DNA of 64,000 bases from Polaribacter litorisediminis (GTDB taxonomy: Bacteria > Bacteroidota > Bacteroidia > Flavobacteriales > Flavobacteriaceae): NCBI RefSeq assembly GCF_019968605.1, contig NZ_CP082966.1:2157001-2221000 (forward strand), read 5' to 3'. Below are positions 1 to 8,143 of the stretch, piece after piece. The notes under the pieces are model-generated. The model was not told where the DNA came from. It saw only the letters and a program-made list of their open reading frames with translations, and made no database searches. Position 1 is the stretch's first letter, and each line of letters begins with the position of its first letter. The position numbers and the translations under genes are program-made.

Positions 1-4
1 AAAA

Positions 5-1315
5 ATGCAGGAGAAACAAAAAAAATTAGGGATCGTATGGTTTCGTAATAACTTACGAACACAAGACAATATAGCATTAAAAAAAGCAATTGACCAACAC
101 GATCAAGTGATTGCACTGTATATTTTTGATCCTAAAATGTTTGAAAAAGATACATTCGGATTTAAAAAAACAGAAAAGTTCAGGGCACAATTTTTATTGG
201 AAACCATAGCCGATTTAAAAGTAAACTTAGCCAAATTAAACATCACTCTCCTCACCTATTTCGAAAAGCCGTCAGTAGTTTTTAAAAATATTTGTACAGA
301 TTTTAAGGTGGATGCCATTTATACGCAAAAAGAGTGGACTCCTGAAGAAGCAAAAACTAATAACTTTATTAGAGAAGGAATCTCTAATAACATCAAATTT
401 ATAGAAGATTACGATCAGTTTTTATACCATCCGGATACGGTCAGTAAAAAGTTTGAAAACATCCCAAACGTATTTACTAGCTTTCGAAAAAAGCTAGAAA
501 AATATGTGGCTATTTTACCCGAAAATAACGTCGGAAAATTAGCTTCAGAAAATCTGATAGAAAATCATACTGAAATTCCTACTTTAAAAATGTTAGGTTT
601 TGATGCTTTCGAAACGCATAGGAATTCAGCTTTTCCTTTTCACGGGGGAGAAACTGAAGCGTTGAAAAGAATTGAAAATTACTTTTTTGAAACGAAAAAA
701 GTTGGATTTTATAAAAAAACTAGAAACGGATTGGTAGGCGTTGATTATTCTACGAAATTTTCTCCTTGGTTGGCAAATGGAAGTCTATCGGCGAAAACTA
801 TTTATTATAAAATTAAAGAATACGAAAAAGAAAATGGAGCAAATGAGTCTACTTATTGGGTGATTTTTGAATTGATTTGGAGAGATTATTTTAAATATAT
901 ATCACTTAAATATGAGTCTAAACTATTTAAAATAGGAGGAATTTTAGATAGAGCTTATGACTGGAATACAAATCAGGAAATGGTTCAGCAATGGATTGAA
1001 GGAGAAACTGCAGATGATTTTGTAAACGCAAACATGATTGAGTTAAAAGAAACGGGTTGGATGAGCAACCGAGGCAGACAAAATGTAGCTTCGTATTTTG
1101 CAAAAGAATTATTACTAGATTGGCGTATTGGAGCTGCTTATTTTGAATCCCTTTTGCTTGATTATGATGTGCACAGCAATTATGGAAATTGGATGTATGT
1201 TGCCGGTGTTGGTAATGACCCAAGAGACAGAAAATTCAACACGCAATTGCAGGCAGAGCGTTATGATGGCAATTATAAATTTAGAAAAATTTGGCTAGAA
1301 AAAACATTATTTTAA
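5..1315 (+). CDS. Cryptochrome DASH (Cry-DASH)
   Basis: This is a flavoprotein of the photolyase/cryptochrome superfamily, probably binding FAD and an antenna chromophore. Cry-DASH proteins repair CPD lesions in single-stranded DNA and may act in light sensing. The N-terminus has the Rossmann-type photolyase start (GIVWFRNNLRTQDN). The C-terminal catalytic part has the Cry-DASH signature DPRDRKFNTQLQAERYD followed by a WL ending, which class I CPD photolyases lack. At 436 aa the length fits the family. The ATG lies 4 bases from the window edge, so its promoter is not visible. The stop is one base before the next start, which implies coupled translation with the Fe-S photolyase gene. The subfamily is clear; whether it is mainly a repair enzyme or a receptor cannot be read from sequence. 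Confidence 0.92.
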   Translation: MQEKQKKLGIVWFRNNLRTQDNIALKKAIDQHDQVIALYIFDPKMFEKDTFGFKKTEKFRAQFLLETIADLKVNLAKLNITLLTYFEKPSVVFKNICTDFKVDAIYTQKEWTPEEAKTNNFIREGISNNIKFIEDYDQFLYHPDTVSKKFENIPNVFTSFRKKLEKYVAILPENNVGKLASENLIENHTEIPTLKMLGFDAFETHRNSAFPFHGGETEALKRIENYFFETKKVGFYKKTRNGLVGVDYSTKFSPWLANGSLSAKTIYYKIKEYEKENGANESTYWVIFELIWRDYFKYISLKYESKLFKIGGILDRAYDWNTNQEMVQQWIEGETADDFVNANMIELKETGWMSNRGRQNVASYFAKELLLDWRIGAAYFESLLLDYDVHSNYGNWMYVAGVGNDPRDRKFNTQLQAERYDGNYKFRKIWLEKTLF

Positions 1316-1316
1316 A

Positions 1317-2849
1317 ATGAAAAAGTTACGATTAGTTTTAGGAGATCAATTAAATAGTCAACATTCTTGGTATCAAAAAGTCGATGACAACATTTTGTAT
1401 TGTTTTTTTGAAATGCGACAAGAAACAGATTATGTAACCCATCATATTCAGAAAATCGCTGGCTTTTTTGCTGCCATGAGAAATTTTGCAGAAGAATTAA
1501 AAAGTAATAATCATGCTGTTTTTTATGTTCGTTTAAACGATGAAAACAATACACAAAGCTTAACGGATAATCTCTCTAAAATTATCAAAGAACAGGGTGT
1601 TAACAAGTTTGAATATCAATTGCCCGATGAATATCGCTTAGATACCCAATTAAAAGATTATTGCAAGAATTTAAACATTGCATCTGAACCCTTTTCAACC
1701 CAACATTTTTATACCAAAAGAGACGATTTAAAAACTTTTTTCAAAGGAAAGAAAACTTTTCTAATGGAAAATTTTTATCGAGATATGCGCAAAAAACATC
1801 AGATTTTAATGATTTCTGAGCAACCTGAGGGTGGCAAATGGAATTTTGATGCAAGCAACCGTAAAAAATGGAAAGGAGATACGTTTATTCCACCTCCAAA
1901 AAACTTCGATAATGATGTATCAGAAATTGTTGTTGAACTTGAAAAATCTGGAGTACAATCAATCGGGAAAATCAATCCAAAATATTTTGAATACCCTATT
2001 TCTAGAAAACAGTCTTTAGAGCAATTAGCATATTTCTGTGAACATTTATTAATTCATTTTGGCGATTTTCAAGATGCCATGCATACCGATAATTGGTATT
2101 TATTCCATTCCAAATTATCTTTCGCCATGAACACCAAAATGATTTCTCCGAAAGAAATTATAGCTGCAACTTTAAAAACATATAGAGCGCGTAAAGATGA
2201 AATCGACATCTCTCAAGTAGAAGGTTTTATAAGACAAATTATTGGTTGGCGCGAATATATGCGCGGCATGTATTGGATGTTGATGCCCTCTTATAAACAA
2301 GAAAATTTCTTAGACAATAAGAATAAGCTCCCTGATTTCTTTTGGACCGGCAACACAAAAATGAATTGCATAAAAAATGCCATTCATAATTCTTTGGATA
2401 ATGGCTATGCGCATCACATTCAACGTTTGATGATTACGGGTAATTTTGCCTTGTTAGCGCAAGTAAATCCTGATGAGATTGATGCCTGGTATTTAGGCAT
2501 TTATGTGGATGCCATAGAATGGGTGCAGCTGCCTAATACCAGAGGTATGAGTCAGTTTGCAGATGGCGGTAAAATTGCTACAAAACCGTATGTTTCTAGT
2601 GGAAGTTACATCCATAAAATGAGTAATTATTGTGATGGATGCAAATACAATAAAAAAACAAAATTCGAGGATGATTCTTGTCCGTTTAATACGTTGTATT
2701 GGAACTTTTTAGATGAAAAGAAAGAAAAATTAGCATCGAATTTTAGAATGAAAATGATGTACAGTCTACTCAACAAAATGTCATCCGAAGATAGAAGTAA
2801 AATCAAAGAAAAAGCGAATCATATTATAAAAAATATAGATGAATATTAA
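1317..2849 (+). CDS. Fe-S bacterial cryptochrome/photolyase (FeS-BCP, PhrB/CryB-like (6-4) photolyase)
   Basis: This is a photolyase-related protein (DPRP family) that probably repairs (6-4) photoproducts, as its relative PhrB of Agrobacterium does. The N-terminal KKLRLVLGDQLN start is typical. Four cysteines expected to hold the 4Fe-4S cluster are visible at residues 351, 439, 442 and 455 (CDGC followed 13 residues later by C). They are offset by a constant +1 from the cluster cysteines 350, 438, 441 and 454 that I recall for PhrB. The length of 510 aa is normal. The gene starts 1 bp after the Cry-DASH stop and overlaps the next photolyase gene by 11 bp, so the three form one transcription unit. 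Family assignment is firm; substrate is inferred from the family. Confidence 0.93.
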   Translation: MKKLRLVLGDQLNSQHSWYQKVDDNILYCFFEMRQETDYVTHHIQKIAGFFAAMRNFAEELKSNNHAVFYVRLNDENNTQSLTDNLSKIIKEQGVNKFEYQLPDEYRLDTQLKDYCKNLNIASEPFSTQHFYTKRDDLKTFFKGKKTFLMENFYRDMRKKHQILMISEQPEGGKWNFDASNRKKWKGDTFIPPPKNFDNDVSEIVVELEKSGVQSIGKINPKYFEYPISRKQSLEQLAYFCEHLLIHFGDFQDAMHTDNWYLFHSKLSFAMNTKMISPKEIIAATLKTYRARKDEIDISQVEGFIRQIIGWREYMRGMYWMLMPSYKQENFLDNKNKLPDFFWTGNTKMNCIKNAIHNSLDNGYAHHIQRLMITGNFALLAQVNPDEIDAWYLGIYVDAIEWVQLPNTRGMSQFADGGKIATKPYVSSGSYIHKMSNYCDGCKYNKKTKFEDDSCPFNTLYWNFLDEKKEKLASNFRMKMMYSLLNKMSSEDRSKIKEKANHIIKNIDEY

Positions 2850-4326
2850 CGAAGAAATAAATATAATTTGGTTAAAACGAGATCTACGTTTACAAGATAA
2901 TGAGGCGATTTTTAATGCCTTAAAAACAAACAAACGCACCTTATTTTTATATGTTTTTGAGAAATCTTTACTTGCCGATCCTCATTATTCAGAGCGTCAT
3001 TGGAACTTTATAAAACAATCTATCAAAGATTTAAATGAAGATTTAATAGAGTTTAACACAAAAGTATTGTGTGTAACATCAGAAGTGGTAACAACGTGTA
3101 ATCAACTCTTGAACTATTATAAAATTGATACGGTTTTTTCGCATCAAGAAACAGGATTATTAATTACATACACCCGAGATAAAGATTTTACAAGATATTG
3201 TAGAAACAATTCAATAAATTGGATAGAAAACAATAATAACGGAGTGCTAAGAGGTTTATTAAATAGAAATGATTGGTTTGATAAATGGGATGAATACATG
3301 TATCAAACTCCTTTTGAATATCGATTAGAAAGCCAAAACTTTTTGTCTATTGATGAAATTAAAAAACTAGAAAGAGCCTTTTTTGTAACGGATTTAGAAA
3401 CAACTAAAGATAAGATTTTTCAAAAAGGAGGAACTAAAATGGCATGGAAATATGCCAATAGTTTTTTTGAAACACGGCATCAAAATTATATGTTTCACAT
3501 TTCTAAACCAGCGCTGTCTCGAGAAAGTTCTAGTAGATTATCGCCTTATATAGCCTGGGGAAACATTTCTATTCGTCAAGTTTTTCAAAAAGCATTGGCC
3601 TATAAAAATGATTCAAATAAAAGACATTTAGGTGCTTTTATTTCGAGATTGCGCTGGCAAGCCCATTTTATTCAAAAGTTTGAAATGGAGCACACCATGG
3701 AAGAAGCAAGCGTAAATAAAGGTTACCATAAGCTAAAAAAAAGTGTTTCTAAAAAATATCAAATAGCTTGGAAAGAAGGGCAAACCGGTTTCCCTTTAGT
3801 AGATGCGAGTATGCGCTGTTTAAATGAAACAGGCTACTTAAACTTTAGAATGCGTTCGATGTTAGTTTCCTTTTTTACTCATATTTTATGGCAACCTTGG
3901 CAAGATGCTACCCATCATTTATCACAAAATTTTTTAGATTTTGAACCTGGTATTCATTTTCCGCAAATGCAAATGCAAGCAGCCGAAACGGGTATTAATA
4001 ACATCAGAATTTACAATCCTACAAAAAACAGTATTGAGCATGATGCCGATGCTACTTTTATCAAAAAATGGGTTCCTGAATTGGCACAACTTTCTACACC
4101 ATTCATTCATGAACCCTATTTAATGACTCCGCTAGATCAGCAGTTTAGCAATTTTGAATTAGGTACAGATTACCCAAAGCCTATTGTAGATATTAAGTTA
4201 ACGCGAAAGAAAGCAAGCGATATTCTCTACAAAATGAGACAAGATCCTGAGGTGCTTTTAGAAAATAAAAGAATCTTAAACAAGCATACAATTTCTGACA
4301 GGAATAAAATGTTAAGAAACGAATAG
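2839..4326 (+). CDS. Atypical cryptochrome/photolyase-family protein
   Basis: This third superfamily member has a normal N-terminal domain start (IIWLKRDLRLQDNEAIF) and a recognisable FAD-binding half (SRLSPYIAWGNIS, FPLVDASMRCLNETGYLNFRMR). In the flavin/substrate loop, class I enzymes read GNWQWVAGTG. Here the corresponding stretch is FPQMQMQAAETGINN, so the tryptophans used for lesion stacking are absent, while the following RIYNPT and FIKKWVPEL are kept. At 495 aa it is longer than the class I enzyme in the same cluster. It overlaps the previous gene by 11 bp. It may be a divergent photolyase clade or a photoreceptor; I cannot assign it to a named class. Confidence 0.85.
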   Translation: MNINEEINIIWLKRDLRLQDNEAIFNALKTNKRTLFLYVFEKSLLADPHYSERHWNFIKQSIKDLNEDLIEFNTKVLCVTSEVVTTCNQLLNYYKIDTVFSHQETGLLITYTRDKDFTRYCRNNSINWIENNNNGVLRGLLNRNDWFDKWDEYMYQTPFEYRLESQNFLSIDEIKKLERAFFVTDLETTKDKIFQKGGTKMAWKYANSFFETRHQNYMFHISKPALSRESSSRLSPYIAWGNISIRQVFQKALAYKNDSNKRHLGAFISRLRWQAHFIQKFEMEHTMEEASVNKGYHKLKKSVSKKYQIAWKEGQTGFPLVDASMRCLNETGYLNFRMRSMLVSFFTHILWQPWQDATHHLSQNFLDFEPGIHFPQMQMQAAETGINNIRIYNPTKNSIEHDADATFIKKWVPELAQLSTPFIHEPYLMTPLDQQFSNFELGTDYPKPIVDIKLTRKKASDILYKMRQDPEVLLENKRILNKHTISDRNKMLRNE

Positions 4327-4423
4327 TATTGCTGCCACTTAACGCTCATTGATGTATCTCATAATCTTTTGTTAATTATTGTTTATACTTATAACAGATA
4401 AGCTAAACAAAATTTCTTTTTTG

Positions 4424-4431
4424 TATCTTTG
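4424..4431 (+). promoter_or_regulatory. Promoter -7 element (TAnnTTTG) upstream of 4435 gene
   Basis: TATCTTTG matches the Bacteroidota -7 consensus TAnnTTTG. It ends only 3 bases before the ATG at 4435, so transcription from it would begin at or inside the start codon and give a leaderless mRNA. No good TTG element lies 17-23 bp upstream. Confidence 0.5.
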
Positions 4432-4434
4432 AAT

Positions 4435-4869
4435 ATGATTTTTAACACAACACACGCAAACAAAGATGCCAAAGTCACCATTACTGACTTAGTAGGTGAA
4501 TCTTACTCTTTTATAGAAGCTATAAAGATGAAAGGAGTTGGCTCTAAAAGAATGGTAATTGAGGATGTTAGCCCTGGTTTTAAAAATATTTTAAATAGTG
4601 TTTCTGATATTAATTATGGTAATATAGAAATCAGAAAAAAAGGGATTATCGTTCATATTACAAAAGGATTAAAAAATTATAGTTGGGCACTACCTTTTTA
4701 TCAACTGCATATCTATAAAACCAACGGATACAGTATTCACGGTCAAGGAAACTTTGTTAGATTTAAAGCGAATAAATTACTGAAAGAAAACAAAAAGTTT
4801 CTCGACAAACTATTAGATTTAAAAATAGAGAATGAAACCAACTATTCATTTTATGACGCTTTAAATTAA
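4435..4869 (+). CDS. Conserved hypothetical protein of the photolyase cluster
   Basis: A 144-residue soluble protein with no signal peptide or membrane segment; I do not recognise a named domain. The pattern of alternating short strands (GNIEIRKKGIIVHITKG, YQLHIYKTNGYSIHGQGNFVRF) followed by a Lys-rich helix suggests a small beta-barrel or PH-like fold, which is only an impression. I chose the ATG at 4435 over a TTG two codons upstream. It lies between the atypical photolyase gene (about 110 bp upstream) and the TIGR03643 gene (8 bp downstream), so it probably belongs to the same light-damage operon. Its -7 element is unusually close to the start. Confidence 0.75.
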   Translation: MIFNTTHANKDAKVTITDLVGESYSFIEAIKMKGVGSKRMVIEDVSPGFKNILNSVSDINYGNIEIRKKGIIVHITKGLKNYSWALPFYQLHIYKTNGYSIHGQGNFVRFKANKLLKENKKFLDKLLDLKIENETNYSFYDALN

Positions 4870-4877
4870 ATTTATTT

Positions 4878-5153
4878 ATGGAGAAATTAGATAGTATCGC
4901 TGTAGATAGAATTATAGAAATGGCTTGGGAAGACAGAACCACTTTCGAATCGATTCAGTTTCAATTTGGTTTAAAAGAGCAAGAAGTCATCGATTTGATG
5001 AGAAAAGAAATGAAGCGCAGCAGCTTTAGAATGTGGAGAGAACGAGTACAAGGAAGAAAAACAAAACATGAAAAACTAAGAACTTTTGAAAAAGGAAGAT
5101 TTAAATGTTCAAGGCAAAAATCAATATCGAACAACGCTATTTCTAAACGGTAA
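4878..5153 (+). CDS. TIGR03643 / DUF2805 family protein
   Basis: A small basic protein whose first 60 residues (IIEMAWEDRTTFESIQFQFGLKEQEVIDLMRK, SSFRMWRERV) match what I recall of the TIGR03643/DUF2805 family. That part looks like a helix-turn-helix. The family is often encoded next to photolyase or cryptochrome genes in marine bacteria, and that is the setting here. The remainder (KTKHEKLR... and a basic tail) is less conserved. The gene follows the hypothetical gene after 8 bp. Molecular function is unknown; small DNA-binding protein is a guess from fold and charge. Confidence 0.82.
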   Translation: MEKLDSIAVDRIIEMAWEDRTTFESIQFQFGLKEQEVIDLMRKEMKRSSFRMWRERVQGRKTKHEKLRTFEKGRFKCSRQKSISNNAISKR

Positions 5154-5220
5154 TCTAAAAACAAAGATCCACATAAAGAAGAAAAATATATAATTATAAA
5201 TAACGCCAAAAAATTAAAGT

Positions 5221-5445
5221 ATGGAATTAGTAAATAGGGCATTAGAGTTTGAGACTAGAAAAAAGAGATTTCCAACCACTAGCGATCGTATTATGGCTGC
5301 TAGAGAAGCAAAAGAATTGATTTTAAGTTTAAATGAAATCTATAAAAAAAATAAAGATGCTAAAATCATGGACATCATGAAGCGTTTAACCGTTATAAAA
5401 CAACGAATTGAAAAGCGTTTAAAGGGAAAACCACTCACTGCATAA
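5221..5445 (+). CDS. Small helical protein, first copy of a tandem pair
   Basis: This 74-aa protein has no recognised domain. It is predicted to be helical throughout, with heptad-like Leu/Ile spacing and a basic end (KRLTVIKQRIEKRLKGK). It is clearly a paralogue of the next gene: both start MEL followed by RALEFE, and both share TTSDRI, ARE/SRE, LNE.YK and MKRLT.VKQ.IEKRLKG. The pair lies between the TIGR03643 gene and the SDR gene and runs in the same direction. The ATG was chosen because the similarity to the second copy begins exactly there. The role is unknown; a small dimeric helical protein is the safest description. Confidence 0.78.
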   Translation: MELVNRALEFETRKKRFPTTSDRIMAAREAKELILSLNEIYKKNKDAKIMDIMKRLTVIKQRIEKRLKGKPLTA

Positions 5446-5519
5446 TATATGCATATTTTTCTTGGAATTCTAACTTTTATAATTATATTCGAAAATTAGA
5501 AAAAATAGAGAAATAAAGA

Positions 5520-5735
5520 ATGGAATTATTAGAAAGAGCGTTGGAATTTGAACATAGAAAATTTTCATTTAAAACAACGAGTGATAGAATTTTAGCATCT
5601 AGAGAAGTAAAAGCTCTAATTTTAGAGCTAAATGAAGTATATAAATTAGAAAAAGATCCAGAAATTATGGATCAAATGAAGCGTTTAACTGCTGTAAAGC
5701 AAAAAATTGAAAAACGCTTGAAAGGAAGACGATAA
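5520..5735 (+). CDS. Small helical protein, second copy of a tandem pair
   Basis: This 71-residue paralogue of the 5221 gene has well over half of its positions identical. Conserved points are the N-terminal RALEFE, TTSDRILASRE, the central LNEVYKLEKD and the C-terminal VKQKIEKRLKGRR. It lacks the short PLTA extension of the first copy. The coding copies are separated by 74 bp, and the SDR start follows 8 bp after this stop. Tandem duplication followed by divergence is the simplest origin. No function is known to me. Confidence 0.78.
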   Translation: MELLERALEFEHRKFSFKTTSDRILASREVKALILELNEVYKLEKDPEIMDQMKRLTAVKQKIEKRLKGRR

Positions 5736-5743
5736 ACACAAAT

Positions 5744-6427
5744 ATGAAGAAAATAGTAGTAATAGGAGGTAGTAAAGGAATTGGTAAAGCAATTATAACA
5801 TCTTTAATCGAGGAAAATAAAGTAATCAACATCAGTAGATCAGATACTTTAGAACCTCATCAAAATCTTACTCATTTTTCTTTAGACATTCTTCTAGATG
5901 ATTTACCTCAAATAGAAGAAATAGACAGTCTTATTTATTGCCCAGGAAGTATTAATTTAAAACCAATTGCAAGATTAAAACTAGAAGATTTCAGAAACGA
6001 CTTCGAAATTAATGTAATTGGTGCTGTAAAAGCAATACAACATTTTTTACCTTCTCTTAAAAAAGGGAATAAGCCCTCTGTAATATTATTTAGTACCGTT
6101 GCGGCAAAATTAGGAATGCCTTTTCATGCAAGTGTTGCCGCTGCAAAATCTGCAGTTGAAGGACTTACAAAATCTTTAGGCGCAGAATTAGCACCTTCAA
6201 TCCGTGTTAATGCCATTGCTCCTACGGTAACAAATACCGATTTAGCATCTAAATTATTAAGGAATGATAGAATGATAGAAAATATCACAGAACGTCATCC
6301 TTTAAAAAAATACTTACAACCTGAAGAAGTTGCAGACATGGCTACTTTTTTAATATCTGATAAAGCTGCATCAATTTCAGGTCAAATTTTTGAACTAGAT
6401 TGCGGAATTGTAAGTTTTAAAATTTAA
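5744..6427 (+). CDS. SDR-family protein without the catalytic Tyr
   Basis: This is a short-chain dehydrogenase/reductase fold protein. The NAD(P)-binding motif GGSKGIGKA is at residues 8-16. The central NxxG-type region is changed to YCPGSI, and the N-terminal side of the active site reads LFSTVAAKLG. The classical YxxxK motif reads VAAAK, so the general-acid Tyr is Val while the Lys remains. The C-terminal end (SISGQIFELDCGI) is normal and the length (227 aa) is slightly short. The gene sits in the photolyase cluster, 14 bp before the glutathione peroxidase gene. SDR genes accompany photolyases in light-induced clusters of other bacteria. It may be a non-classical reductase or a nucleotide-binding protein. 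Confidence 0.86.
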   Translation: MKKIVVIGGSKGIGKAIITSLIEENKVINISRSDTLEPHQNLTHFSLDILLDDLPQIEEIDSLIYCPGSINLKPIARLKLEDFRNDFEINVIGAVKAIQHFLPSLKKGNKPSVILFSTVAAKLGMPFHASVAAAKSAVEGLTKSLGAELAPSIRVNAIAPTVTNTDLASKLLRNDRMIENITERHPLKKYLQPEEVADMATFLISDKAASISGQIFELDCGIVSFKI

Positions 6428-6441
6428 CTAAAATTTTACCA

Positions 6442-6915
6442 ATGACAAATCTTTACGATATAAAAATCAATAGCTTACAGGGTAAAGCTATTGATTTATC
6501 AGACTATAAAAATAAATACTTACTATTTGTAAATGTGGCTTCTAAATGTGGTTTTACACCGCAGTACAAAGAGTTAGAAACATTGCATAAAACCTATAAA
6601 GATACGCTAGTCGTTATTGGCGTTCCTTGCAATCAATTCGGAAAACAAGAACCTGGGACTTCTGATGAAATTGAAGAATTTTGTCAAGTAAATTACGGAG
6701 TTTCTTTCTTAATCACAGAAAAAGTGGATGTTAAAGGGCAAAATCAACATCCTTTATATACTTGGTTAACTTCTAAGAGTTTCAACAATAAAAAAAGTTC
6801 GTCCGTAAAATGGAACTTTCAAAAATATTTGGTTTCTCCTGAAGGAAAATTAATTGATTATTACTTTTCAATTACAAAACCACTAAGTTCTAAAATTACA
6901 AAACACTTAAAATAA
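6442..6915 (+). CDS. Glutathione peroxidase family (thiol peroxidase, BtuE/GPx type)
   Basis: This 157-residue cytoplasmic peroxidase reduces lipid or hydrogen peroxides with thiols, probably thioredoxin in bacteria. The catalytic Cys36 is in NVASKCGFTP, the conserved Gln in VPCNQFGKQEPG, and the Trp-Asn pair in VKWNFQKYLV, giving the usual Cys-Gln-Trp-Asn set. It is a cysteine rather than a selenocysteine enzyme, with no signal peptide. It follows the SDR gene by 14 bp and precedes the Lacal_2735-type gene by 5 bp. This supports an operon that joins light damage repair with peroxide defence. Confidence 0.93.
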   Translation: MTNLYDIKINSLQGKAIDLSDYKNKYLLFVNVASKCGFTPQYKELETLHKTYKDTLVVIGVPCNQFGKQEPGTSDEIEEFCQVNYGVSFLITEKVDVKGQNQHPLYTWLTSKSFNNKKSSSVKWNFQKYLVSPEGKLIDYYFSITKPLSSKITKHLK

Positions 6916-6920
6916 AACAA

Positions 6921-7091
6921 ATGTTTGGTCTATTTAAAAAGAAATCTGAAGTAGAAAAACTTCAAGAAAAATATAAAAAATTAATGGAAGAAGGTTTTAA
7001 ACTCCAATCTATTAATAGAAGCGATAGTGATCAGAAATATTTAGAAGCCGACAATATTTTAAAAAAAATTGAGGCTTTAAACAAATCATAA
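6921..7091 (+). CDS. Lacal_2735-type small protein
   Basis: A 56-residue protein starting MFGLFKKKSEVEKLQEKYKK and ending KKIEALNKS. It matches my memory of the Lacal_2735 family, short helical proteins common in Flavobacteriia. It is strongly charged and likely a single hairpin of helices. The amphipathic GLFKK start could lie at the membrane surface. It fills the space between the GPx gene (5 bp) and tspO (7 bp) in the same direction, so it is part of the operon. Function is unknown. Confidence 0.82.
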   Translation: MFGLFKKKSEVEKLQEKYKKLMEEGFKLQSINRSDSDQKYLEADNILKKIEALNKS

Positions 7092-7098
7092 CGTAGTT

Positions 7099-7560
7099 AT
7101 GAAAAATGGAAAACTCATTGTTCTATTTCTCATTATTAATTTTGGAGGATTAGCCATTGGAAATTGGCTAATGCAAAATGGCCCGATGACAGATTGGTAC
7201 ATCAATTTAAACAAAGCTCCTTGGACACCGCCAGGTTGGGTTTTTGGTGCGGCTTGGACGTTGATTATGATTTGTTTTTCTATCTATTTAACAAAACTAT
7301 TTAGTGTAGAGAATACGAAAAAAATGAAAATTATTTTTCTAATTCAGTTTATATTAAATGTCAGTTGGAACTATCTTTTCTTTAATCAACACTTCGTTTT
7401 ATTGGGGTTGATTGGTATTACTTTATTGACTTCACTCCTATTTATATACTTCTTTAAATGGAGTCATAACGTTAGCAATTACAAGTATTTATTAATACCC
7501 TACATGTTTTGGTTGTGCATTGCAACCTCTTTAAATCTCTATATTTTAGTGCATAATTAA
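7099..7560 (+). CDS. tspO: TspO/MBR family membrane protein
   Basis: A 153-residue inner-membrane protein of five helices. The conserved tract LNKAPWTPPGWVFGAAWTLI is characteristic of TspO, the tryptophan-rich sensory protein that binds porphyrins and is linked to light and oxidative stress. Conserved Asn-Trp and Leu-rich helices (VSWNYLFFNQ, FWLCIATSLNLYI) follow. It lies 7 bp after the Lacal_2735-type gene, and its stop is immediately before the SRPBCC start. Its place among photolyases fits a role in handling photosensitising tetrapyrroles, which is an inference from context. Confidence 0.93.
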   Translation: MKNGKLIVLFLIINFGGLAIGNWLMQNGPMTDWYINLNKAPWTPPGWVFGAAWTLIMICFSIYLTKLFSVENTKKMKIIFLIQFILNVSWNYLFFNQHFVLLGLIGITLLTSLLFIYFFKWSHNVSNYKYLLIPYMFWLCIATSLNLYILVHN

Positions 7561-7561
7561 A

Positions 7562-8029
7562 ATGAAAATATACACACTTCATAAATCGCAAAAATTACCC
7601 ATCACATTAGACCAAGCTTGGGAATTTTTATCAAATCCAAAAAATTTAAAAATAATTACACCCGATTATATGAGTTTTGATATCGTTTCCACGATTGATA
7701 GACCTCTTTATACAGGTCAGATTATTCAATATATTGTGACTCCCTTACTCGGAATTAAAACAAAATGGGTTTCAGAAATTACACACATAGAAGATAAAAA
7801 ATATTTTGTTGATGAGCAGATGTATGGTCCTTATGCCCTTTGGCATCATAAGCATTTTATCAAAGAAATTGAGGGTGGCGTAGAAATGGAAGACATTATC
7901 GATTACAAAGTGCCCTTAGGAATTTTTGGGCAAATGGTGCATCCTTTTTTAGTAAAACCTAAATTAGAAGAAATCTTTGCTTACAGGCAAACAAAACTAG
8001 AAGCACTTTTTGGAGCATACAAAAAGTAA
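7562..8029 (+). CDS. SRPBCC-family ligand-binding protein
   Basis: This 155-residue protein has the helix-grip (START/SRPBCC) pattern: a first strand KIYTLHKSQKLPITLDQAWEFLSNPKNL, then alternating strands (VSEITHIEDKKYFVDEQMYGPYALWHHKHFI) and a long C-terminal helix ending RQTKLEALFG. Members bind hydrophobic ligands, and in several bacteria they are encoded in light-inducible photolyase clusters. The gene starts 1 bp after tspO stops. A weak stem-loop follows at 8065 before the class I photolyase gene. Ligand unknown. Confidence 0.85.
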   Translation: MKIYTLHKSQKLPITLDQAWEFLSNPKNLKIITPDYMSFDIVSTIDRPLYTGQIIQYIVTPLLGIKTKWVSEITHIEDKKYFVDEQMYGPYALWHHKHFIKEIEGGVEMEDIIDYKVPLGIFGQMVHPFLVKPKLEEIFAYRQTKLEALFGAYKK

Positions 8030-8064
8030 TTAAAAATCTTATATTTTGCCACAGGTTCACGAAT

Positions 8065-8088
8065 TTAAATCTTTAAAAAGATTTTTTA
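8065..8088 (+). terminator. Weak stem-loop with T-run between SRPBCC and photolyase genes
   Basis: AAATCTTT pairs with AAAGATTT across a 2-base gap, followed by a short run of T. The stem is entirely A/T-rich except for one C-G pair, so it is a weak or partial terminator at best. Confidence 0.35.
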
Positions 8089-8143
8089 AGCTGTTAATTT
8101 GCGGCATCATTATATACAACCAGCAAACTAAAAAATAAAAACT

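Noticed and set aside
8065..8088. Strong operon end before the class I photolyase gene
   Set aside because: The stem is nearly all A/T and short, so only a weak terminator is claimed.
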